DNA from: Plantibacter elymi (nom. nud.) | Lineage (GTDB): Bacteria; Actinomycetota; Actinomycetes; Actinomycetales; Microbacteriaceae | Assembly (NCBI RefSeq): GCF_900177795.1 | Contig: NZ_FXWJ01000004.1 | Location: forward strand, 310,001-374,000 | DNA length: 64,000 bases | Reading direction: 5' to 3' | In this document: positions 7,836 to 16,868 of the stretch, piece by piece | Numbering within the stretch: position 1 is the stretch's first letter | Layout: the number at the start of each line of letters is the position of its first letter | Made by a program: the position numbers and the translations under genes | Notes under the pieces: generated by a model | Told to the model about the DNA's origin: nothing | The model's database searches: none | What the model saw: the letters and a program-made list of their open reading frames with translations, nothing else

Positions 7836-8501
7836 ATGACCGTGAAGCCCGAATCTTCCGTCGTGCACCCGAGCCAGCCGTCCGTCCTCGAACGATCCGT
7901 CGCTCCGGGAACGCGTCCCCGCCGTGCACGCCAGCCGTTGCGTCTCCCCAAGCTCGTCTCCCAGCTGGTCACCTTCGGCCTCGTCGGTGGCACCGCGTTC
8001 GTTGTGGACGTCGGCGTGTACAACCTCCTCCGGTTCACCGTGCTCGACGACAAGCCGATCGGCGCGAAGGTGATCTCCGTGGCCGTCGCCACGATCGTCG
8101 CGTGGCTCGGCAACCGGGCGCTGACGTTCCGGACCGAGCACCGCCGCGCGGTGTGGAAGGAGGGCGCCCTCTTCGCCCTCATGAACGTCCTCGGCCTCGG
8201 GATCGCCGCGGGGTGTCTCTTCGTCTCGCACTACGTCCTCGGCTACACCACGCCCCTCGCCGACAACATCGCGGGCAACGGCGTCGGACTCGTCCTCGGC
8301 ATGGTGTTCCGCTTCCTCGCCTATCGGTTCGTCGTGTTCCGGCCCGCCGAGTCGGCGACCGCTCGCCGTCGGAGCACGACGACGCAGGAAGCGCCCGTCT
8401 CGAGCCCGGCCGCACCGGCACCCGCCGCCGCACCGCGCACCACGACCCCTCGTCGATCCGCACCGACCCACGCACTGCCGACCTCTGGAGGCCTGTCCTG
8501 A
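7836..8501 (+). CDS. GtrA-family membrane protein
   Basis: A 221-residue protein with a disordered N-terminus, four transmembrane helices between about 45 and 165 (starting LVTFGLVGGTAFVVDVGVYN, with the conserved NRALTFR at the end of helix two) and a Pro/Ala-rich cytoplasmic tail. GtrA proteins are thought to flip polyprenyl-phosphate sugars across the membrane for glycosylation outside. First gene of a seven-gene same-strand locus; its TGA shares a base with the ATG of the GT2 gene. The polyprenol-phosphate mannose synthase-like enzyme at 14901 could make its substrate, which is inference from context. Confidence 0.85.
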   Translation: MTVKPESSVVHPSQPSVLERSVAPGTRPRRARQPLRLPKLVSQLVTFGLVGGTAFVVDVGVYNLLRFTVLDDKPIGAKVISVAVATIVAWLGNRALTFRTEHRRAVWKEGALFALMNVLGLGIAAGCLFVSHYVLGYTTPLADNIAGNGVGLVLGMVFRFLAYRFVVFRPAESATARRRSTTTQEAPVSSPAAPAPAAAPRTTTPRRSAPTHALPTSGGLS

Positions 8502-10012
8502 TGGCACCCGCACTCGCACCGCTGCTCGGAGCGCTCGCGCTCATCCCATCCCGCCCGTTCGCCGCCGCGGACGAGCCCAGCCCCCTGCTGACCCCGCAGC
8601 CCGCGGCACCCACGGAACCGCTGCCGAACCGCGGCACCCTGGTGGACCCGGCGTCGGCGGCCGACCCCGGCTCCTGGAGCATCGGTGAGTGGCTCGGCTA
8701 CGGCACCATGCTGCTGTTCGCCGCCGCACTGACGATCATCGCCGTCACCACCCTCTACTGGATGCTCCACGCCTGGCGGTCGACCGGCCACCTGAAGAAC
8801 ACCGGGTTCGCCGCGGTCCCGCTGCCCGCCGAGCACTCCTTCACCCTGCTCGTCCCGGGTCGGCATGAGGAGGAGGTCATGGGCCAGACCCTCGACCGCC
8901 TCGCCGAACAGGACCACCCCGACTTCGAGATCATCGCGATCGTGGGCCACGACGACCCGGGGACCGAACGCGTCGTCCGCGAGGCCGCCGCACGGCACCC
9001 CGACCTCATCAAGGTCGTCGTCGACGACAGCGTCCCGAAGAACAAGCCCAAGGCCCTCAACCGGGCGCTGCAGATCGCCCGTGGCGACGTCGTGGGCGTG
9101 TTCGACGCCGAGGACGAGGTGCATCCGCGCCTGCTCACGCTCGTGGACTCCCGCTTCACCGAGAGCGGCGCCGACGTCGTCCAGGGCGGCGTGCAGCTCA
9201 TGAACTTCCAGTCGAGCTGGTGGTCGCTCCGGAACGTGCTCGAGTACTACTTCTGGTTCCGGTCGCGCCTGCACTTCCACGCGAACTCCCGCTTCATCCC
9301 GCTCGGCGGCAACACGGTGTTCGTGAAGAAGACCTGGCTCGACTGGTCGGAGGGCTGGGACGACGGCTGCCTCGCCGAGGACTGCGAGCTCGGTGTCCGA
9401 CTCTCGAGCGCCGGCGCGACGGTCGTCGTCGCGTACAGCCCGGAGGTCGTCACCCGCGAGGAGACGCCAGGCACCCTGCAGTCGCTCTACAAGCAGCGCA
9501 CGCGCTGGAACCAGGGCTTCCTGCAGGTGCTGAAGAAGGGCGAGTGGCGCAAGCTGCCGACGTTCCGTCAGCGCATGTTCGCCCGCTACCTGCTGTCGAT
9601 GCCGTTCCTCCAGGCGGCGACCGGTCTCCTCATCCCCGTCTCGGTCCTGCTGGTGCTGTTCGCGAAGGTGCCCGCACCGATCGCGCTCCTCACCTTCATC
9701 CCGCTCGCACCGACGATCGTCACCCTCGCGGTGGAGGCCTCCGGGCTCGGTGAGTTCGGCCGCCTCTACGGCCAGAAGGTCCGCCTCCGCGACTACGCCC
9801 GGCTGATCCTCGGCACCTTCCCGTACCAGATCTTCCTCGGCCTGGCCGCCGTCCGCTCCGTCTTCCGCGAGTGGAAGGGCGACCACTCCTGGGAGAAGAC
9901 GGAGCACACCGGCGCCCACCGCAGCGAGGAGATCGCCGAGGCCGCTCCCGTCTCCGTCGACCTGCCCGACCGCGCACCCGAGCTCGTCCTCCAGAACGGA
10001 GCAACCCGATGA
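8501..10012 (+). CDS. Membrane GT2 glycosyltransferase, processive glucan synthase-like
   Basis: A 503-residue enzyme with an N-terminal membrane segment (about 66-90), a GT-A domain and three or four C-terminal helices. DDS-like and DAED motifs (202-205), GGN at 269-271, the acid AED (292-294) and QRTRW (332-336) match the D, DxD, TED and Q(Q/R)xRW set of processive enzymes such as cellulose, curdlan and hyaluronan synthases. It probably polymerises and exports a beta-linked glucan; linkage is not predictable. The ATG overlaps the GtrA stop by one base with GGAGG at 8487-8491; its own stop overlaps the next start by four. No PilZ domain is present. Confidence 0.86.
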   Translation: MAPALAPLLGALALIPSRPFAAADEPSPLLTPQPAAPTEPLPNRGTLVDPASAADPGSWSIGEWLGYGTMLLFAAALTIIAVTTLYWMLHAWRSTGHLKNTGFAAVPLPAEHSFTLLVPGRHEEEVMGQTLDRLAEQDHPDFEIIAIVGHDDPGTERVVREAAARHPDLIKVVVDDSVPKNKPKALNRALQIARGDVVGVFDAEDEVHPRLLTLVDSRFTESGADVVQGGVQLMNFQSSWWSLRNVLEYYFWFRSRLHFHANSRFIPLGGNTVFVKKTWLDWSEGWDDGCLAEDCELGVRLSSAGATVVVAYSPEVVTREETPGTLQSLYKQRTRWNQGFLQVLKKGEWRKLPTFRQRMFARYLLSMPFLQAATGLLIPVSVLLVLFAKVPAPIALLTFIPLAPTIVTLAVEASGLGEFGRLYGQKVRLRDYARLILGTFPYQIFLGLAAVRSVFREWKGDHSWEKTEHTGAHRSEEIAEAAPVSVDLPDRAPELVLQNGATR

Positions 10013-12039
10013 CCGGCATCCTCGAACGACCGGCGGCCGCCGGCCGACCAGAGCTCCACCTGGAGAGCGACCGCCTCGGCTGGCTCGCCTCAGGGCCACC
10101 GACGCAGCGAGGCCCCGGCGTCGTGCGCCGCTGGCTGTCGCGCCACGGTCGCACCCTGGCCTTCCTCCTGCCCGTGCTCGCCATCGCCGCCGTCGTGCAG
10201 GCCATGAATATGGGCGGATCCCCGCAGCGCATTGACGACGAGGGCACCTACACCGCCCAGGCGTGGAGCGTGCTGAAGCTCGGCGAACTCGCCCACTACA
10301 CCTACTGGTACGACCACCCGCCGCTCGGGTGGCTGCAGATCGCGGCCTACACGGGGCTGACCGGTGCGTTCGACCGCTACGACATCGCCGTGGTCGCGGC
10401 ACGTGAGGCCATGCTGGTCGCGACGCTCATCGCCGTCGTGCTCGTGTGGGTCCTCGCCCGCCGCCTGCACCTCAGCCGGGCCATGGCCGCCGTCGCCGCA
10501 CTCGTGTTCGCGATCTCGCCGCTCGCGGTGCAGTTCCACCGCACCGTCTACCTCGACAACGTCGCGGTGCCCTGGCTCCTCGGTGCCTTCATCCTCGCGA
10601 CGAGCCGCAAGCACCAGCTCGTCGGCTTCGCGGGTTCCGCCGCCGCGTTCGGCATCGCCGTGCTGAGCAAGGAGACCTTCCTGCTCGCCCTGCCCTTCCT
10701 CGCCTGGACCATGTGGCGCGCGGCTCGGAAGGAGACCCGCCGGTACACGCTGCCGGTCGCCGCGACGATCGTCGTCGTCATCGGCTTCACGTACGTGCTC
10801 TTCGCCGCCATCAAGGGCGAGCTCATCCCGGGCCCTGACCGGGTGAGTCTCCTCGGAGGCGTCTTCTTCCAGCTCGGATCCCGCGTCGCGAGCGGGTCGC
10901 TGTTCGACCCGGAGAGCCTGTCGGCGAAGACCCTCGGCATGTGGTGGCAGTTGGACGCGGCGTTCCTCGTCACCGGGGCGGTGGCCGCCGTCGCCGGACT
11001 CTTCATCTCGCGGCTGCGCGTCATCGCCGCGATGACCGTCTTCCTCGGCCTGTTCATGCTGCGCCCGGGCGGCTACCTGCCGGTGCCCTACGTCATCATG
11101 CTGCTGCCGTTCATGACGATCCTCATCATGGGCGCGACCGGCGCGGCCATCCGCCGGTTCCGTCGCCGCTCGACCGTCGAGGCCGGTGCACCGCGCCGTC
11201 GTCTTCTCGGTGGACGCGCGGCCGGAGCCGTCTGGGTCGCCGCCGTGCTCGCAGCAGCCGTCGTCGCCGTCCCGAACACGGCGACCCAGCTCCGCGGCTT
11301 CCTCCTCGCCGACCTCGACAAGCCGGTCCGGCAGGCCCAGCAGTGGGTCCAGACCAATGTGCCGAAGGAGTCCCGCGTGATCGTCGACGACGCGATGTGG
11401 GTCGACCTCGTCGAGAGCGGCTTCGACCGCGACAACGTCATCTGGTACTACAAGATGGACACCGACTCCGCCGTCCAGGCTCAGTCGCCCAACGGCTGGC
11501 GCGACGCCGACTACATCGTCACGACCGACTCGATGCGGACCTTCCCGACCACCTTCCCCGAGGTGAAGGGTGCGATCGACAACTCCGAGCTCGTCGCGAC
11601 CTTCGGCTCCGGGACACAGGCCGTCGAGGTCCGCCGCATCGACGCCGACGGTCTCGACGCGGCAGCCGAGCAGGCTGCCGGACGAACGGCGGCTCGGGCG
11701 GCCCTCGGTGCGCAGCTCCTGCTGAACCCCGCGCTCAGCGTCTCGGCGGAGGCCGCACAGACCCTCAGCGACGGCCAGCTCGACTCCCGCGCCCTGCTCG
11801 CCCTCGGACAGGTGCTCGCCACGACGCCGGTCCGACTCGAGAGCACCCCGGTGCTCGACGGCGAGACGGGCGACGTGCGCCGGACCATGGTGCTCCGCAC
11901 CGGTACCGAGGCGGGCGACAGCCGTCTGGCCGACTCCATCCGCTCGATCCAGGGCGACTACGCGGCCGACCGCGTCGAGCAGACGGCGGCCGGCGTGCGG
12001 GTCACCTACTCGGTCGTCGAACCCGACGTCGTCCGCTGA
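10009..12039 (+). CDS. GT-C glycosyltransferase, PMT/ArnT (GT39/GT83)-like
   Basis: A 676-residue polytopic protein. After a cytoplasmic N-terminus and a first helix (50-66), the first outside loop carries DDEGTY (76-81) and YDHPPLGW (101-108), the acidic motif and His-Pro-Pro motif of lipid-phosphate-sugar-dependent GT-C enzymes. About 10-11 helices follow to residue ~430, then a soluble outside domain of about 240 residues. It would transfer a sugar from a polyprenyl-phosphate donor to a protein, lipid or polysaccharide on the outer face. Start overlaps the GT2 stop (ATGA). Acceptor unknown; neighbouring secreted proteins are candidates. Confidence 0.85.
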   Translation: MTGILERPAAAGRPELHLESDRLGWLASGPPTQRGPGVVRRWLSRHGRTLAFLLPVLAIAAVVQAMNMGGSPQRIDDEGTYTAQAWSVLKLGELAHYTYWYDHPPLGWLQIAAYTGLTGAFDRYDIAVVAAREAMLVATLIAVVLVWVLARRLHLSRAMAAVAALVFAISPLAVQFHRTVYLDNVAVPWLLGAFILATSRKHQLVGFAGSAAAFGIAVLSKETFLLALPFLAWTMWRAARKETRRYTLPVAATIVVVIGFTYVLFAAIKGELIPGPDRVSLLGGVFFQLGSRVASGSLFDPESLSAKTLGMWWQLDAAFLVTGAVAAVAGLFISRLRVIAAMTVFLGLFMLRPGGYLPVPYVIMLLPFMTILIMGATGAAIRRFRRRSTVEAGAPRRRLLGGRAAGAVWVAAVLAAAVVAVPNTATQLRGFLLADLDKPVRQAQQWVQTNVPKESRVIVDDAMWVDLVESGFDRDNVIWYYKMDTDSAVQAQSPNGWRDADYIVTTDSMRTFPTTFPEVKGAIDNSELVATFGSGTQAVEVRRIDADGLDAAAEQAAGRTAARAALGAQLLLNPALSVSAEAAQTLSDGQLDSRALLALGQVLATTPVRLESTPVLDGETGDVRRTMVLRTGTEAGDSRLADSIRSIQGDYAADRVEQTAAGVRVTYSVVEPDVVR

Positions 12040-12119
12040 TCGGCCTCCCGAGCACCGGCTCGAGCCAAACGCCCGAACCATCCGAACCCCCGAACCACCC
12101 GAAGAACAGGAGTTCCACC

Positions 12120-12968
12120 ATGCGAACCACCACCACGAGGCGAATCGCCCTCAGCGGCCTCGCCGCCGTAGCGACGGCAGCACTCATCGGCTTCGGCACC
12201 ACCGCCGCGAGCGCCGCCACCACCGATGCCGCAGGCTCCGGCTGGATCCGCGTCGGGCACCTCTCGGCCGACACCAAGACCGTCGACGTGAAGCTGTCGG
12301 CACTCTCCGGCGGCGCGACCGTGTTCGAACTCGACGACGTCGCCTACGGCCAGGTCTCCCCCTACACCGACCTGGCCGCCGGCACCTACGTGGTGTCGAT
12401 GGTGCCCGCCGGGTCGCCCGACAGCACGAAGCCGGTCATCAGCACCAACGTGACCATCACGGCCGGGGAAGCGGCAACCGTCGCGGCCTACGGTCCCAAC
12501 AAGGACCTGCAGACGAAGGTGTTCGAGGACGACCTCACCGGTCCGGCCGAGGGTGCGGCGCGCATCCGGCTGATCCAGGCGTCGACCGATGTGAAGAGCG
12601 TCGACGTCAGCACCTCGACCGGCATGCCCATCGCGAAGGGCGCCACCACCGGGACGGCGACCGACTACGCGAGCGTCCCCGCCGGCCCGTGGGATCTCGA
12701 GCTCACCGGCGGCAAGCAGGCGGCCGAAGCCTCTGTGAACCTCGCGCCCGGCACCGTGAGCACGCTCTTCGTGCTCGACAACGCCGCAGGTGGCGTCACC
12801 CTCATGCCCGTCCTCGACAGCTCGGCAGCCGGTGACGCACCCGAGGGTCCGGTGGAGACCGGTGGCGGCGGCCTCGCCAAGGAGTCGTCGACGCTCGGGT
12901 CCGTCCTCGACGACCTCGACGCGAAGCTCGCCTGGCTCGTGCGCGACCTCGGGACGGCGGTGAGCTGA
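12120..12968 (+). CDS. Secreted DUF4397-domain protein
   Basis: A 282-residue protein with a clear Sec signal (MRTTTTRRIALSGLAAVATA, cut after ASA near residue 32). The mature part begins GWIRVGHLSADTKTVDVKL and has two repeats of the VR-x-x-H/A-S-x-D-x-x-x-VDV type characteristic of DUF4397 (second copy RLIQASTDVKSVDV), which are beta-sandwich surface modules. The C-terminus is amphipathic without an anchor. AGGAG at 12108-12112 precedes the ATG; two bases separate its stop from the GH8 gene. Its place between a GT-C enzyme and a glucanase makes it a candidate secreted partner of this locus. Confidence 0.82.
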   Translation: MRTTTTRRIALSGLAAVATAALIGFGTTAASAATTDAAGSGWIRVGHLSADTKTVDVKLSALSGGATVFELDDVAYGQVSPYTDLAAGTYVVSMVPAGSPDSTKPVISTNVTITAGEAATVAAYGPNKDLQTKVFEDDLTGPAEGAARIRLIQASTDVKSVDVSTSTGMPIAKGATTGTATDYASVPAGPWDLELTGGKQAAEASVNLAPGTVSTLFVLDNAAGGVTLMPVLDSSAAGDAPEGPVETGGGGLAKESSTLGSVLDDLDAKLAWLVRDLGTAVS

Positions 12969-12970
12969 CC

Positions 12971-14155
12971 ATGAGCGCCAAGAAGACGATCGGCATCGCC
13001 GCGACCGCGGTCGCCGCGGTCACCGCGACCGCCGTGATCGCCTCGCTGGCGACCGGGTTCCCGGCGAACCTCCTCCATGGCCCGACCGCGGCGTCACCCG
13101 GCTCCGCCGACGCCGACGGACAGCCTGGCCCGACCTCGACGGTCACGGACCGGACCACCACCGAGGCCGCAGACGCGTTCCTCGCCGACTGGGTCGACGA
13201 CGGCCGCGTCGTGCGCCGGGACCAGGGTGACGACACGGTCAGCGAAGGGCAGGCCTACGGACTGCTCGTCGCGGCCGGTGTCGGGGACGAGCAGTCCTTC
13301 ACCGAGATCTGGGACTGGACCGAGCAACACCTGCAGCGCCCCGACGGGCTGCTCGCCTGGCAGTGGAGCGACGGCGAGGTCGTCGACGACGAACCCGCCA
13401 GCGATGCGGACCTCGACGCCGCCCGCGCGCTCGTCATCGCCGGCACCCGCTTCGACGAGCCGCGGTTCACCGAGGCCGGCGTCACGCTCGCCGGTGAGAT
13501 CGCGGACCGCATGACCGTCGAGACCGCCGCGGGCCGGATCCTCCTGCCCGGCGTCTGGGCTGCAGCGACCGAGCCCTACGCGTACAACCCGTCCTATGCC
13601 TCCCCCGTCGCCTTCTCGGTACTGGGTGCGGCGACGGGTGACCCGCGGTGGGCCGAACTGCAGGCGGGGTCCGCAGCGGTCACGACCACCCTGCTCGACG
13701 AGAGCCCACTTCCGCCCGACTGGGCCCAGGTGCACGCCGACGGCACCGTCGACGCCATGCCGGGTGCGGCAGGGACCGGGCAGAGCGTCCGCTACGGCTA
13801 CGACGCGGCCCGGCTCCCGATCCGCTACGCCGAGTCCTGCGACACCGCCGACCAGGCGACGGCCGCCCGCCTCGCCTCGACCCTCGCGCGGTCGAAGGAG
13901 CTGCGGGCGGAGACCGACCTCGGCGGATCACCACTGACCTCGGACGTGCACCCGCTCGCCCTCCAGGCCCGAGCGGCCGCGCGCGCCGCCGTGGGCAACC
14001 TGCCGGAGTCGGCGGACGACCTCCGTGCCGCCGACGAACTCGCGCAGGAGGTGCCGAGCTATTTCGGCGCCGCCTGGGCGGCCCTCGCGCCCATGATGCT
14101 CACGACCGGCGAGCTGCACGGGTGCCCGCCGCTCACCGAAGGAGCCACCTCGTGA
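12971..14155 (+). CDS. Glycoside hydrolase family 8 (BcsZ-like endoglucanase)
   Basis: A 394-residue protein with an N-terminal signal/anchor (about 6-28). VSEGQAYGLL (90-99) contains the GH8 general acid Glu92; a second acidic motif SDADLDAARAL (144-154) matches the catalytic Asp region; RYGYDAARLPIRYA matches the family's substrate-binding YDA-R motif. GH8 enzymes cleave beta-1,4-glucans (or chitosan/xylan) and one, BcsZ, is a standard partner of cellulose synthase, so trimming of the GT2 product is likely. The stop overlaps the sortase GTG by four bases. Confidence 0.85.
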   Translation: MSAKKTIGIAATAVAAVTATAVIASLATGFPANLLHGPTAASPGSADADGQPGPTSTVTDRTTTEAADAFLADWVDDGRVVRRDQGDDTVSEGQAYGLLVAAGVGDEQSFTEIWDWTEQHLQRPDGLLAWQWSDGEVVDDEPASDADLDAARALVIAGTRFDEPRFTEAGVTLAGEIADRMTVETAAGRILLPGVWAAATEPYAYNPSYASPVAFSVLGAATGDPRWAELQAGSAAVTTTLLDESPLPPDWAQVHADGTVDAMPGAAGTGQSVRYGYDAARLPIRYAESCDTADQATAARLASTLARSKELRAETDLGGSPLTSDVHPLALQARAAARAAVGNLPESADDLRAADELAQEVPSYFGAAWAALAPMMLTTGELHGCPPLTEGATS

Positions 14156-14823
14156 TCCGCGCACACCGCCGGACGATCGGCACGCTCGCCGCGGCCGGAG
14201 CACTCCTCACGGCGCTCGCCCTCTCGGGCTGCGCCACGACGCACGCCGGGCAGACGCCGACCTCGCCGAACGTCGCCGACGGGCCCATCACCTCCTCGGA
14301 GGCGACCGACCGTGGCGCCGCCGGTGCGAAGCAGGACCCGGTCGCCCAGGCGCCGGCCGCCGATGTCAGCGCACTGAGCGTGAGCCGGGTGCAGATCCCG
14401 TCGATCGGGGTCGACGCGGCGGTCGAACCGCTTGAGCGCGATGCGTCCGGTGTCCTCCTGCCGCCGGTCGAGTGGGAGGACGCCGGGTGGTACCGCGCCG
14501 GCGTCCTGCCCGGCCAGGTGGGGCCCGCGGTCATCGCCGGTCACCTCGACACGACCCTCCGCGAGGCGGTGTTCGTCCACCTCAAGCAGCTCGTGGCGGG
14601 CGACCAGGTGACGGTCACGATGTCCGACGGCTCGACCGCCACGTACGCGGTGGACCGCGCCATCGACGTCGAGAAGAAGACCTTCCCCACCCAGGAGGTC
14701 TACGGACCGACGCCCGACGCGCAGCTCCGGCTCATCACCTGCAACGGCCCCTTCGACGACGCCGCGAACACCTACGCGAACAACTACGTGGTCTTCGCCT
14801 CGCTCGTCGGCACGACCCCGTAG
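14152..14823 (+). CDS. Class F-type sortase-like lipoprotein
   Basis: A 223-residue protein with a lipoprotein signal ending ALALSGC (lipid Cys27), a Ser/Thr/Ala-rich spacer and a sortase barrel. The sortase His131 is in VIAGHLDT and Cys197 in [11 protein letters not shown]. In class F sortases the third residue, Arg, commonly lies in a YRDN-VV segment; here the corresponding region reads [10 protein letters not shown] without Arg, so full transpeptidase activity is uncertain. Sortases join proteins to peptidoglycan; being in a glucan locus suggests a role in displaying its secreted product. GTG start overlapping the GH8 stop. Confidence 0.8.
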   Translation: MIRAHRRTIGTLAAAGALLTALALSGCATTHAGQTPTSPNVADGPITSSEATDRGAAGAKQDPVAQAPAADVSALSVSRVQIPSIGVDAAVEPLERDASGVLLPPVEWEDAGWYRAGVLPGQVGPAVIAGHLDTTLREAVFVHLKQLVAGDQVTVTMSDGSTATYAVDRAIDVEKKTFPTQEVYGPTPDAQLRLITCNGPFDDAANTYANNYVVFASLVGTTP

Positions 14824-14835
14824 CGCTGCTCCCCA

Positions 14836-14856
14836 CCCCTCGCTCCTGTCGAGGGG
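14836..14856 (+). terminator. Short hairpin between sortase and GT2 genes
   Basis: CCCCTCG, a seven-base loop and CGAGGGG. It lies in the 77-base gap before the polyprenol-phosphate mannose synthase-like gene and could reduce read-through; weak without a U tract. Confidence 0.35.
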
Positions 14857-14900
14857 CCGCCCCGCTCCGAACCACTCCCAACGACCTGAAAGGAACCGAC

Positions 14901-15668
14901 GTGAACCGCTCACTCGTCGTCATCCCCACCTACAACGAACTCGACAACCTGCAGCCGATCGTGAACCGCACGCTCGCCGTCGCCGGGGTCGACATCCTCG
15001 TCGTGGACGACTCCTCCCCCGACGGCACCGGGTTCCTCGCCGAGCAGCTCGCCGCACAGCACCCGCAGGTGCACGTGTTCCACCGGGCCGTGAAGGACGG
15101 GCTCGGCGGGGCGTACCTCGCGGGCTTCGCCTGGGCGCTCGCGCGCGGCTACGAGGTCATCGTCGAGATGGACGCGGACGGATCCCACCACCCCGAGGAC
15201 CTGCCCCGCCTGATCGGACTCCTCGACGATCACGACCTCGCGCTCGGCTCGCGCTGGGTCCCGGGTGGCGTCGTCGAGAACTGGCCCGCGCATCGGCTCG
15301 CGCTGAGTCGCGGCGGCAACTTCTACACGCGACTCGCCCTCGGGATCGGTGTCGCCGACGCGACCGGCGGGTTCCGCGCGTTCCGCAGCGAGGCGCTGCG
15401 CCGGATCGACCTCGCCGACGTCGCGTCGCAGGGGTACTGCTTCCAGGTCGACCTCCTCTGGCGGGCGCTGCAGCGCGGGCTCCGGGTCGTGGAGACGCCC
15501 ATCGTCTTCACCGAGCGGGTGTCGGGTGAGTCGAAGATGAGCGGCGGCATCGTCTCCGAGTCGCTCAAGAAGGTCACGATGTGGGGCGTGCGTCGCCGCC
15601 TGCAGGAGGTCCGCGCGCTGCTCCACGGCCACCCGCTGCCCTCCGTGCGCGTGCTGTCCACCCGCTGA
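14901..15668 (+). CDS. Polyprenol/dolichol-phosphate mannose synthase-like GT2
   Basis: A 255-residue soluble GT2 enzyme, starting [27 protein letters not shown] (34-43) and [11 protein letters not shown] (91-101) are the nucleotide-sugar and metal motifs of DPM1-type enzymes, and [10 protein letters not shown] is the family's late conserved segment. It lacks C-terminal membrane helices, like Ppm1/DPM1. It probably makes polyprenyl-phosphate mannose (or glucose), the donor for GtrA flipping and the GT-C enzyme upstream. GTG start with AAGGA at 14890-14894. Confidence 0.87.
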   Translation: MNRSLVVIPTYNELDNLQPIVNRTLAVAGVDILVVDDSSPDGTGFLAEQLAAQHPQVHVFHRAVKDGLGGAYLAGFAWALARGYEVIVEMDADGSHHPEDLPRLIGLLDDHDLALGSRWVPGGVVENWPAHRLALSRGGNFYTRLALGIGVADATGGFRAFRSEALRRIDLADVASQGYCFQVDLLWRALQRGLRVVETPIVFTERVSGESKMSGGIVSESLKKVTMWGVRRRLQEVRALLHGHPLPSVRVLSTR

Positions 15669-15759
15669 GACCAGGTGGCGCGGGCGACGACGACCACGGG
15701 CTGACGAGGACTGCACATCTTCCCAGGTCCTTTCGGTTCCGCCGCCCTCCCCGGAGTCG

Positions 15760-15765
15760 TAGCGT
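15760..15765 (+). promoter_or_regulatory. -10 TAGCGT, leaderless, for SDR gene
   Basis: TAGCGT, six bases (GAGGAC), then the ATG at 15772. Confidence 0.5.
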
Positions 15766-15771
15766 GAGGAC

Positions 15772-16755
15772 ATGACCAACTCCACGCGCACCCCGCAGCA
15801 CCCCATCGGTTCCGGCTTCGGCCATTCGAGCACCGCGGCGGAGGTGCTCGAGGGCATCGACCTCACCGGCAAGCTCGCCATCGTCACCGGCGGCTACTCG
15901 GGTATCGGCCGTGAGGCCGTCCGTGCCCTGGTCGGCGCGGGCGCCCACGTCATCGTCCCCGCGCGGCGCCCGGAGACCGCTCGCGAGGAGCTCGCCGGCA
16001 TCGACGGCGTGGAGGTCGACGAACTCGACCTGGCCGACCTCGCGAGCGTCGAGGCGTTCGCCGACCGCTTCCTCGCCACGGGCCGGGGCATCGACCTCGT
16101 CATCACGAACGCCGGCGTCATGGCGGCTCCCGAGACGCGCGTCGGCCCCGGCTGGGAACTCCAGTTCGCGACGAACCACCTCGGCCACTTCGCCCTCGTC
16201 AACCGACTCTGGCCCGCCATCGTGAAGGGCGGCTCCTCGCGGGTCGTCGCGTTGTCCTCCAGCGGCCACAAGCGCTCGGGAATCCGTTGGGATGACGTCC
16301 AGTTCGAGCACGGCTACGACAAGTGGGAGGCCTACGGGCAGGCGAAGACCGCCAACGCGCTGTTCGCCCTCCAGCTCGACTCGCTCGGTGCCGAAGCGGG
16401 CGTCCGCGCGTTCTCCGTCCACCCCGGTGGCATCCTCACGCCGCTGCAGCGGCACCTGCCTCGCGAGGAGATGATGGCGCTCGGCTGGGTCGACGCCGAC
16501 GGCAACCTCCTCGTCTCGGGGTTCAAGTCGCCCGAGCAGGGTGCCGCAACGGAAGTCTGGGCCGCGACCTCGCCGTCGCTCGACGGCCTCGGCGGGGTGT
16601 TCTGCGAGGACTGCGACATCGCCGGCCCGGCCGAGACCGCGGTCTCCCCGGCCTCCGGTGTCGCCGACCACGCGACCGATCCGGAGGAGGCGGCCAGACT
16701 CTGGGCGCTCTCCGCCGAACTCACCGGGGTCGACGCCTTCGCCGCTCGCGACTGA
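15772..16755 (+). CDS. Short-chain dehydrogenase/reductase
   Basis: A 327-residue SDR, with a 30-residue N-terminal extension before LTGKLAIVTGGYSGIGREA. The cofactor motif is TGGYSGIG (39-46), NAG is in VITNAGVMAAP, serine in VVALSSSGHKRSG, and Tyr-x-x-x-Lys in AYGQAK. It belongs with the retinol dehydrogenase/protochlorophyllide reductase-like SDRs of unknown bacterial substrate. The gene stands alone on the plus strand and has the leaderless -10 at 15760. Confidence 0.88.
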   Translation: MTNSTRTPQHPIGSGFGHSSTAAEVLEGIDLTGKLAIVTGGYSGIGREAVRALVGAGAHVIVPARRPETAREELAGIDGVEVDELDLADLASVEAFADRFLATGRGIDLVITNAGVMAAPETRVGPGWELQFATNHLGHFALVNRLWPAIVKGGSSRVVALSSSGHKRSGIRWDDVQFEHGYDKWEAYGQAKTANALFALQLDSLGAEAGVRAFSVHPGGILTPLQRHLPREEMMALGWVDADGNLLVSGFKSPEQGAATEVWAATSPSLDGLGGVFCEDCDIAGPAETAVSPASGVADHATDPEEAARLWALSAELTGVDAFAARD

Positions 16756-16772
16756 TCGGCCGACGCCACCCC

Positions 16773-16801
16773 TTGCAGGCACCCGCCCACGGACCTACCG
16801 T
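16773..16801 (+). promoter_or_regulatory. Candidate promoter for the NPG-repeat protein
   Basis: TTGCAG (16773-16778), 17 bases, TACCGT (16796-16801), followed by a ~60-base leader with a strong ribosome binding site GGAAGGAG at 16855-16862. Confidence 0.5.
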
Positions 16802-16868
16802 GAGAGCGGATCAGCGCGACGATGCGCGAGACGGAGACCGCCCAGGCGGATCTCGGAAGGAGCACCCC

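Noticed and set aside
6347-8182. 611-residue fusion extending the SDR upstream to 8182
   Set aside because: The extra part overlaps the GtrA and DUF7882-like genes on wrong frames; the GTG at 7180 matches the SDR family start.
10090-12081. 663-residue frame opposite the GT-C gene
   Set aside because: Acidic/basic low-complexity shadow without any hydrophobic or family pattern.
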